A DNA stretch of 64,000 nt from Corynebacterium aquilae DSM 44791 (GTDB lineage Bacteria; Actinomycetota; Actinomycetes; Mycobacteriales; Mycobacteriaceae), in the NCBI RefSeq assembly GCF_001941445.1, contig NZ_CP009245.1:2441992-2505991 (forward strand). The letters are read 5' to 3'. The notes beneath the pieces are model-generated. The model saw only the letters and a list, made by a program, of their open reading frames with translations, was not told the origin of the DNA and made no database searches. Numbering within the stretch: the stretch's first letter is position 1; the number at the start of each line of letters is the position of its first letter. Shown one piece after another: positions 60,701-64,000 of the stretch. Position numbers and translations under genes: made by a program.

Positions 60701-62008
60701 GTTCCACTTGTAGGTGCCATCCTGGTAGCTGGAGACCGGCACGAAGAACTTGAAACGCGCCTGGCTACCGGACTGACCGGTGCTGGTGGTGTAGTGACGA
60801 TCGAAGTAAGCGTTACCCGCATCGTCGAACTTGACCTCAACGTCCTGCCCCTCATAGGTGGCACGGATCTTCTTCATGTCCGCATCCGGCATATCGGCCG
60901 GCTTTTCGAGCATGAATCGGGTCATAGTCGACTGGGAGACACCATTGTCAATACCAATGGTCTTGTCGTACTTGCCGGGGATCACCGACGCGTAGGTCTG
61001 GTCCCAGGACTTCGTCAGGTTGGAGACAGCGGAAATACCGATGTATTCCTCGGACTTCTCAGCGGGATCCTTCGGGGCGTCATCGGCAACACACTCACGA
61101 TCGGAGTTCGGATCCAGATCAACCTTGGGAGCCGGACGATCGAAGTAGGTGAAGTTGCTGTCCACCAGGAGCTGGTCGATGCGCTGATCCATGCGGTTAA
61201 CAGCGAGGACGTTCAGGTCCTGGTCAGCCTTAGCAATGCCCACTTCCTTGCCGCTGGTGTCGCGACCAACGAAGACCTCGGCACCCATGCGCCAGGAACC
61301 GGCCTGATTCTGGGTGGCCTGGTTCTTACGGCGGGGCTCAACGGTGGAAACCATTGCCTTCCAGCCGATCGACTTGGTCACACCCGGGGAGGGAGCGAAG
61401 GTGAAGGTGTAGCTGCCGTCCTTGTTACGGACGTAGCTGACGGTGTTGCTGTTGGTCAGCTGGTAGACGATGCTGGGCTCCATTTGGGGAGTACCCATGC
61501 CCTCGATCGGCTCAACGTCAGTCCACTGCGGCATGATCGTCATGGTGACGGGCTCTTTACCGGTGCGGTAACTGAAGCCAACGTTGTACAGCGCGCCAAC
61601 ACCGTCGCCGGCACACATGTTGTTGTCATCGGGCGACTCATCGCCGATGGGGTAACCCATGTCCTTGGTGACGACACAGGGCCTATTCTTCGAGTTCGCG
61701 GGGTTCTGGCCACGGCCAGCACCCTCGAAGTCGATGGTCATTCGCACGAAGACTTCGCCATCGGAATACTCAATCGAGCGGTCCGGGTCGAAGGCTTGGG
61801 GCTCCATTACGACGCCATCGTCTTCGGCAGCATCATCGCCCGCAGCAACCTGGGCCAACAGGGCCGGCTGCTGCGCAGCATCTTGATGCACTGCAGGCTG
61901 TGCGTGAGACACGGCAGGCTGCGAAACCATCGCGATGACGACAAAGAGAGATCCGAGCAACGCAACGACACGTGTCGCGAAGTCCCTGATCGGGCTTGTC
62001 TTTAACAT
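48773..62008 (-). CDS. Giant cell-wall-anchored repeat protein (4,411 aa), SdrD_B-like domain plus ~23 Ig-like repeats, LANTG sorting signal
   Basis: 4,411 residues from the ATG at 62008, which has GGAGA 5 nt upstream. A signal peptide ends near residue 36 (VSHAQ). Residues ~40-1185 are a unique, probably adhesive region with several Cys; I recognise no family. Residues ~1188-1316 resemble an SdrD_B/Cna-B-type domain (VYVDANESGDYENGEAPGSP ... NLPAGIYKVVV). About 23 repeats then run to residue ~4285, each starting like ALTLNKTVDG and containing VTNTGNVTLTDV, i.e. DUF11/DUF7507-type Ig-like units; Pro-rich linkers separate the last ones. The end is LANTG (about 4376-4380), a membrane helix and RRRREEG, a sortase signal. 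The predicted role is a long surface stalk for adhesion. Codons TTA, CTA and TCA are absent throughout. Confidence 0.93.
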   Translation of the reverse strand: MLKTSPIRDFATRVVALLGSLFVVIAMVSQPAVSHAQPAVHQDAAQQPALLAQVAAGDDAAEDDGVVMEPQAFDPDRSIEYSDGEVFVRMTIDFEGAGRGQNPANSKNRPCVVTKDMGYPIGDESPDDNNMCAGDGVGALYNVGFSYRTGKEPVTMTIMPQWTDVEPIEGMGTPQMEPSIVYQLTNSNTVSYVRNKDGSYTFTFAPSPGVTKSIGWKAMVSTVEPRRKNQATQNQAGSWRMGAEVFVGRDTSGKEVGIAKADQDLNVLAVNRMDQRIDQLLVDSNFTYFDRPAPKVDLDPNSDRECVADDAPKDPAEKSEEYIGISAVSNLTKSWDQTYASVIPGKYDKTIGIDNGVSQSTMTRFMLEKPADMPDADMKKIRATYEGQDVEVKFDDAGNAYFDRHYTTSTGQSGSQARFKFFVPVSSYQDGTYKWNVRMDTVDEQGADSRVMTADDLGMYIPRLAGNAADGNNTTDPGNGQACSVATTNNDEGIVGGKGLPNNNCALANVVIKHYQCDENPEADGCQDFRKDDRILSRSATFSPSMAINGGKEPVNSSEVKLSVSPGSDVTMCVGWAQGTQRMSDGKLYINGWRAQELQSIFPDAKIYYTNSSFVNQGNADAPIDCKGADWTLAYDSSKNLNTDPANVFEGGINEVTGFYVAFPGDGAISAPTTLAYRVSSIDATKSRELFDGKHPGYNIIQDTAGEDYMETFNYMKVQSGCAAPQLRKSRIMFSRPEAGVSTQSISAQGNTLDSKTSQATELGPSHHSFKLVPTINWNNGNDFINGVSSNGEKTRIHNRLYFSKCLEPDTDVLPPNAVIHADPSTKSDNPLDCGYDKDRYIETTWALSTESSNDPLVPRWPALKKPDVLTSGTWSKNAGNAADWGYQPTFGFVTPGWTGPKSQFNIMSEWRLTGTPAITDPNAPGAGPVDSRAPQPRPSDPPNSPQVVAGPDNIDPWPNNYKPLNSSIGTMRIWVPEVSSGALSKTENDKLIPVNNTFSHSLALASTDRSADSMLGATEFIDVLPYPEDGRGSDYSGQYWLSQMPTVVPAGFFDVYYTTAPPETVSMCPNGIAPDAQAAICSPDLINRDDQRAPNIDRQPSNTDWKPLTPQIVAELAKNQGKGEKITALKFTSKNFPGGAYNAAVLTFATRGNHADDVYANSAGPVSVQGVAGRPVAPVPATQVVKTRVYAGEISGRVYVDANESGDYENGEAPGSPRNVVLLSCSNDTGELVCNETEPVQTLELPANGEYLFKNLPAGIYKVVVRHNDNTEINTESGKNPANVGKWESDPLQIYGISPERNGGNPERISDIDFGYYNADPKLSIEKSVDNPDTPREVDGKAVFTIEGANTGNVPLNQVKLTDNWVKGELTFQCTIMNSDGVAYEGEELKAKGDLLSEEGANLARGDKYRCISEPLADGTITQADIDKQEDLLNKASITGRYLENPPIDPQKSEAKVPLKPAEPHLTLTKLVEGEASKQKAAGETATFDFTVTNDGNVTMNKVNIADNFGDRKFVSAIACDDLDGAPFVLGQSALAPKQAATCHADYVVTQADVDAQREIPNTAKPTGEYYTPADPRTVYEGDEAKATITVPDGTPDVSLVKQVRNVDVVDDQFDNNKEVAAKQNAEFLITIVNNSAVTITEANLEDVMDQDKGAQITSCFDSQDPPKAVALNGSRNLAPQERITCTVRYQMTTADQDAQKKITNTATLTGKVVDPKNPDATMPVREEDDATIQPPAAAPSVLVNKTVGDSRNTATLSTLPRDLNQNAFFKIEFTNTGNVTLRDVQLVDTWDKDPQLDLSCDGGWKPGQDLAAGTTMTCYATYQVTQDDIDAGKELFNKVHITAKATGPDGEETTVENIQPDPQASVTVPQLDGAISIDKRVDAKQEVNDKRVGDKVAYTIRVTNESNMRQYNVKLDDEFRGIDFTCSGKDGASFKLDGTETLQVGESVLCEGEYTLTQDDIDNGKPFTNEATVTGHPGKPDAEPQIRKDSATVTPLAGVPSITVFKRTRDASEPVNRDEEKQSRDVVADQAMQFDFWFRNNGSSTLHNVNVTDIFDYNSEAKDSFRGAEGTPALECYKGEDKIQLGNLDMAPGDEIRCQLAEPYTVTQADVNLGRDIVNNVTVTGTSKVDPQDPENVNVEGSGDATLHMPPAAPQIELTKVVGDGPEQRKVLKPGEATHFTITVQNTGNVTLTDVKIDDQFAQVYDLNKAPLDIVECVKQSDQSKVDPKAGFVLEPKDSAICKTAEYTVTPDDMQDQRPLPNKAVVTSVFQKSGGTKITPTDDDTAVINVPPASPQMTVDKAVAPTFDGKYKNTVKRNGNEVAYFRINGGNTGNVTLENALLTDEWAKDEALTFQCHTNDIGDVKGADFEMGTGPGVLLPGQTFVCDGEYPVTQDDQDAQQSLRNYVKLTADYTNGWGDTTKLTQDADATVVMRDPRPALTLNKTVDGEKAVTRAAGDGVTWTITGANTGNVTLKDVTIGDTYPKGKDAPEFTCETSAGTKFTFDEGFTLKPKETYTCTGVADGFITMEDVINGEDKVNEATANFKYTDDEGEEAEGDELTSSAKVTPLRAEPAFELNKTVDYTAGDKATENKSVTLGKDDVAYFTIVGRNTGNVPLTDVDLDDNWAAGNKDKLKLECGEWKIGDDLAPGEQFVCTADYTVNQADVDAGETLVNEVTMTPKFGKDKLEPKKSEATVEVPAPSSEIRLDKRLAKDEVRKETYVPGETVRYEFDVTNVGNVTLHGTKIADPTLAERGIQVTCDPDVIEPGKTITCTADKPVELTEEDAAKGKLVNTAIARAMRPNQNDSTGEEFLPTSNPDTETVTVGIPKLGIDKTAENTSPVLVNGEVLWKIKVINPSPFTLTEVYIDDDQVAVADSVECHAGTTKQGEKLKGRTEVDGKTVAYLGTMIPDEVATCWLSVPLDKAPEPDNDGNIVNVAAVMGLFGDEPIYAEDNAPTDTAKVPVGTQDALVLEKTVKDPEKVYKEGEKATYVFKLTNVGGADLVNVKVNDPNFGEAPFECGDTTLLVGKSTTCEREYTVTENNAKAGTVTNVATADSQTRYGKNVPSNAARATIKTATNNPGLKLTKVISNGGEDKIFEAGQTVKYTFTIVNNGDVPLTGVMLNDPMFGEPSECGTKELAEKQQTTCVREHVVTDEEAASPTRIVRNTAVSTGLDPQNREVKSNEDTAIFTIPAPKPSSLQLTKESNGEEFKVGEYVEYTLKVTNTGETQLNNVTVTDPMFGTEPFVCGTNTLVKSGSTQCTKLHKVTPEDQASGTIVNTAEANGTSPNGTAVTPSKAFKVVKVTPAPVPAPTPVPTPTNPGISLDKKITNGESFDEGQTVTYEFTVTNTGDVDLKGIKVADKMFGDEPFDCGPADAVLPKTESVNCTKDHVVTAADAEAKTVTNVATATGTAGEGDDAKTVTSNPGTAVFKVPAAPQPEPTKPTIELAKKITNGDTFKVGETVTYEFTVTNTGDVDLKGIKVADKMFGDEPFDCGPADAVLPKTESVTCTKDHVVTAADAEAKTVTNVATATGTAGEGDDAKTVTSNPGTAVFKVPAETPAPTPAPVPTKPSLDLTKSITNGGKDKEFQVGQTVTYKLEVTNTGDVALTNVKVSDKMFGDEPFVCGLEELEPKGVTTCTKDHVVTAADAKAVTVVNIAQAAGNDPTGYQVLSPQANDKFTVPVKPVPAISLKKSITNGGEDKRFEEGDVVNYSFEVTNTGATKLSDIAIDDDMIIGAITCEDTELEPNISTTCTATHIVSPDDAEKQTVINVATAKAKDEYGVPVESAPDKAAFTVPAKPAPQPTPTNPAIALEKTITNGDTFEEGQNVTYSFKVTNTGDVELHNVKISDKMFGDEPFTCGEQNLAPKASTTCTKDHVVTKADAEAKTVTNVATATGTTGEDADSPAVTSNPAQAVFKVPAETPAPTPGQPAISLEKKITNGASFDEGATVTYELKVTNTGDVALKDVKVADKMFGDEPFVCGDSALEPKASTTCTKDHVVTKADAEAKTVTNVATATGADEAGKTVTSQPGTATFTVPAKPEPKPEPKPEAGAIALEKAITNGDADKTFAVGADVEYLLKVTNTSTVKVTDVRVIDPMFGDKPFVCGETTLEPGASTECTKTHKVTEADARAVTVTNTAGAQAKEANGTAIKSNPAVAKFQVPTAPADKPALGLSKAVDNAGPAKAGEKVVYTFTVTNTGNTELTGVEINDPMLAQAGVTVTCEATTLPVGASTTCTSGEYTITEADAARGVVVNKATATGTSTGGEKVTSNEDDATVTTARTPAGSVEGNIPWWSLIPLTIPLIIGGGSSDAPAPGAQQPVPAQPAPAPDAPQAPNAPQAPGVTQQPQRPTPAQETPSKGIPRTIKEVRSLANTGASVYGIVAGGALLITAGALLVGAARRRREEG
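48869..48883 (-). other. LANTG sortase motif of the giant protein
   Basis: Residues about 4376-4380, followed by a hydrophobic helix (VYGIVAGGALLITAGALLVG) and a basic tail. LAxTG is the motif linked to class E-type housekeeping sortases in high-GC Gram-positives, instead of LPxTG. No sortase gene lies in this window. Confidence 0.85.
49150..58050 (-). repeat. Array of about 23 Ig-like (DUF11/DUF7507-type) repeats within the giant gene
   Basis: I counted 23 units by their shared core: a hydrophobic-x-hydrophobic-x-K start, a VTNTGNV-like strand, a D-x-hydrophobic turn, a Cys-containing stretch (FxC) with a second Cys before YxVTQADID-like text, and an A/T-rich end. N-terminal units are longer (about 130-165 residues) and diverged. 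C-terminal units are shorter (about 110-125) and alike, with conserved FGDEPFVCG and STTCTKDHVVT segments, so the array seems to grow at the C-terminal (wall-proximal) end. The two cysteines per unit suggest one disulfide each. Confidence 0.88.
51332..51999 (-). repeat. Near-identical tandem duplication of one repeat unit (369-bp period)
   Basis: About 51332-51630 and 51701-51999 are the same for long stretches; for example the segment coding VTNVATATGTAGEGDDAKTV matches base for base 369 nt apart, and the following ~150 nt differ at only a few places. 369 is a multiple of 3, so repeat number can change without breaking the frame. It indicates a recent duplication. Confidence 0.85.
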
Positions 62009-62492
62009 CTATTCTCCAAAAATCTTTCGATCACAGTCCCTGGCATGGACTCTGACCGTAAGCGGCGTGAGCCTCAAAGCGTCTGACCTGCATCATCCGG
62101 CCGGGTGAGGCGGTACCTAACCCATTCAGATAACCCTATGGACAGACTGCTCCCAGGTAATCAACACCATCTTTCCAAAAGGTGTCACTTTAAACAACTT
62201 TTCTTCACAGTTTTCTCACAGGTAGACCGAGCCCTTAGGTCCCGTCGCCCACCCAAAACATGCCAAAAGCAACACGGCAACTACATGCAGATTTGCTTTC
62301 CTTTACCCCCGGGTGACTTCTGACCAGTGGGTTATAGGCAACCCTGCAGGTACTACTGGAAGCAAAGTCGGACATTTAGCGTCGTCTCAGCAAAGAAGCA
62401 TTAAATAGTACGCATGTAAAAATTACCCCCGCAGATTTTTTCAGCCAGCCCCAAAAACCCCCAGTTCCCCACCTCTTTCTATGCTGTAACCC
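62009..62492. other. Divergent intergenic region: giant gene / radA
   Basis: 484 bases without a gene. The middle (about 62160-62420) is AT-rich for this genome and should hold the promoter of the giant gene, leaving a leader of perhaps 100-200 nt. On the minus strand, two TGTGA copies lie 11 nt apart (about 62210-62225). I could not settle -10/-35 boxes. Confidence 0.45.
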
Positions 62493-63887
62493 ATGGCCAA
62501 AAAGCAACGCAGCGTCCACGTTTGTTCCGACTGCGGATATTCCAGCCCCAAGTGGCTGGGCCGCTGCCCGGAATGCGGTGCCTGGGGCACCCTCAACGAG
62601 TCTTTACCCGCTGTGTCCGCAGCAACGGTCACTGGGATCAGCTCCTCCCCCACCGGGCTCACGCCCACCTCACCCGCGACCGCAATCACCAAGATTGATG
62701 CCAACGCGGCAGTCAGCTCCCCCACCGGCATTTCTGAATTGGACCGGGTTCTCGGCAACGGCATTGTGCCGGGCAGCGTTGTGCTGCTCGCCGGCGAACC
62801 CGGAGTGGGTAAATCCACCCTCCTATTGGAGGTCGCCAGCCGGTGGGCCACCACCGGTCGCACCGCCCTATACATCACAGCCGAAGAATCCGCCGGCCAG
62901 GTGCGGCTGCGCGCGGAACGCACCGGCGCGCTTCACGACAGTCTGTTCCTAGCCGCCGAATCAAATCTGGACGTAGTCTTCGGACACGTCGATCAGCTCA
63001 AACCCTCCCTGCTGATCGTGGACTCCGTCCAAACCTTGCAAGCCCCGGGCGTTGAGGGCGTAGCTGGTGGCGTTGCCCAATCTCGTGCCGTCACCGCCGC
63101 GCTGACCTCCTTGGCGAAAACCCGCGGACTACCCATCATCCTGGTCGGCCACGTCACCAAGGACGGCCAGGTGGCCGGCCCCCGCGTCCTTGAACACCTG
63201 GTGGATGTGGTGCTCAACTTCGAAGGCGACCGGCATTCCTCCCTGCGCATGCTGCGCGGCATAAAAAACCGTTTCGGCGCCACCGACGAGGTCGGCTGCT
63301 TCGAGCAGCGCGCCGAAGGCATCGTAGAAATCCCCGACCCCTCCGGACTGTTCCTCTCCCACCGGGACGCCGCCCCCGATGGCACCGCCGTCACCGTCGC
63401 CATGGACGGGGTGCGCCCCATCCTCGCCGAAGTACAAGCACTCCTGGTCGACAGCCCCAGCAAAAACCCCCGGCGCGCCGTGACCGGCTTGGATTCCACC
63501 CGGGTACCGATGGTGTTGGCCGTGTTGTCGGCGCGGGCGGGCTTGGATTCTGCCGCCAAGGAGGTCTACATCGCAACGGTGGGTGGTATGCGGATCGCGG
63601 AGCCGGCGTCTGATTTGGCGGTGGCGTTGGCTACGGCCTCGGCGGCTGCGGCGCGCCCGTTGCCGGAGTCGACGGTGATTATTGGGGAGGTGGGTTTGGC
63701 TGGGGAGATTCGGCGGGTGCCGAATGTGGCGCGCCGGGTGCAGGAGGCGCGGCGTCTTGGTTTTTCTCACGCGATTGTGCCGAAGGGCAGTGAGGTTGCG
63801 GGGGCTCGTGAGGTGGGCACGATTGCGCAGGCCCTGGAGGCTGTGGGTTTGTCGGGTGTTGCCCGGGGTCGTTCCCGCCAGTCCTAG
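62493..63887 (+). CDS. radA: DNA repair protein RadA (Sms)
   Basis: 464 residues. N-terminal four-Cys zinc motif VCSDCGYSSPKWLGRCPECGAW; RecA-like ATPase with Walker A LLAGEPGVGKSTLL near residue 105 and Walker B SLLIVDSVQTL; the RadA-specific KNRFGATDEVG motif near 255; and a C-terminal Lon-protease-like domain (TVGGMRIAEPASDLAVALA, GEVGLAGEIRRV). It promotes branch migration in recombination. In M. tuberculosis radA directly follows lpqE; here the giant gene lies between. Confidence 0.96.
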   Translation: MAKKQRSVHVCSDCGYSSPKWLGRCPECGAWGTLNESLPAVSAATVTGISSSPTGLTPTSPATAITKIDANAAVSSPTGISELDRVLGNGIVPGSVVLLAGEPGVGKSTLLLEVASRWATTGRTALYITAEESAGQVRLRAERTGALHDSLFLAAESNLDVVFGHVDQLKPSLLIVDSVQTLQAPGVEGVAGGVAQSRAVTAALTSLAKTRGLPIILVGHVTKDGQVAGPRVLEHLVDVVLNFEGDRHSSLRMLRGIKNRFGATDEVGCFEQRAEGIVEIPDPSGLFLSHRDAAPDGTAVTVAMDGVRPILAEVQALLVDSPSKNPRRAVTGLDSTRVPMVLAVLSARAGLDSAAKEVYIATVGGMRIAEPASDLAVALATASAAAARPLPESTVIIGEVGLAGEIRRVPNVARRVQEARRLGFSHAIVPKGSEVAGAREVGTIAQALEAVGLSGVARGRSRQS

Positions 63888-63916
63888 TGGGCCGGTTGGG
63901 GTTGCGTTGGATGCTT

Positions 63917-63948
63917 AAAGCCCGCACCGTTTTTGCGGTGCGGGCTTT
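63917..63948. terminator. Bidirectional terminator after radA
   Basis: AAAGCCCGCACCG, a 6-nt loop, and CGGTGCGGGCTTT, perfect 13 bp, between convergent genes, with TTTT on the plus side. Confidence 0.93.
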
Positions 63949-63962
63949 TGAGTGTGTTGGGG

Positions 63963-64000
63963 TTATTTGAGGTTGAAGGGGTGGGCGTCGGAGTGGTTGT
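63963..64000 (-). CDS. 3' end of a minus-strand gene (only last ~12 codons in window)
   Basis: A frame entering from the right edge ends ...NHSDAHPFNLK and a TAA at 63963-63965, placed 15 nt from the bidirectional terminator. That is where the stop of a convergent gene would be expected. Too short to identify. Confidence 0.45.
   Translation of the reverse strand, partial: NHSDAHPFNLK

Noticed and set aside
48758..62005. 4,415-codon plus-strand open frame opposite the giant gene
   Set aside because: It is in exact antisense codon register and is explained by the lack of TTA, CTA and TCA codons in the minus-strand gene, which has signal peptide, repeats and sorting signal. The plus frame shows no coherent domains.

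Overview
The window is chromosomal DNA from a high-GC actinobacterium, most likely a Corynebacterium. The support is a PhoP/PhoR-type two-component pair, a ThrE exporter, a mycolyltransferase-like esterase, the OtsA/OtsB pair, and the block rlmB-cysS-ispF-ispD-carD-lpqE-radA, which has the same order in Mycobacterium tuberculosis. It is mostly core genome. The clear accessory element is one giant surface-protein gene. No CRISPR array, phage, transposase or rRNA was seen.

Region by region. 1-2.1 kb: a truncated, helical, glycine-rich protein that could be a type VII-type exported protein, plus a DUF3558-like lipoprotein. 2.1-7.8 kb: DASS anion transporter with a long leader, oligopeptidase B, PurC. 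7.9-13.4 kb: an MprF/DUF2156 membrane enzyme, then a sulfide/persulfide-response unit (CstR-like repressor, CoA-disulfide-reductase-like flavoprotein with rhodanese domain, 52-residue Cys-rich protein) behind a palindromic operator. 13.4-20.5 kb: a tightly packed minus-strand operon purD-ktrB-ktrA-aminotransferase-purB-esterase, in which every junction overlaps or is 1 nt apart. 20.5-26.6 kb: HIT protein, two lipase-like hydrolases, a 2Fe-2S ferredoxin, an acyltransferase-like membrane protein, and the PhoS/PhoR-type pair. 26.9-34 kb: an unrecognised protein, an LssY_C membrane protein, a small XRE regulator/membrane protein pair, a divergent ABC exporter, and pyruvate:quinone oxidoreductase.

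34.4-42.6 kb: tRNA-Thr(TGU), ThrE, a Lys/Ala/Thr-rich histone-H1-like protein directly before otsA, a lipoprotein, otsB, then a zinc/manganese ABC uptake operon with a His-rich binding protein. 42.6-48.4 kb: rlmB, cysS, ispF, ispD, carD (minus) and lpqE (plus). 48.8-62.0 kb: a 4,411-codon wall-anchored protein with a signal peptide, a large N-terminal region, an SdrD_B-like domain, about 23 Ig-like repeats and a LANTG sorting signal. It sits between lpqE and radA, which are neighbours in mycobacteria. 62.5-64 kb: radA and the 3' end of another gene.

The most notable signals are the giant adhesin-like gene (including its complete avoidance of TTA, CTA and TCA codons, which leaves a 13.2-kb open frame on the opposite strand), the CstR-type operon with its operator, the mixed purine/potassium operon, and the histone-like gene coupled to trehalose synthesis.
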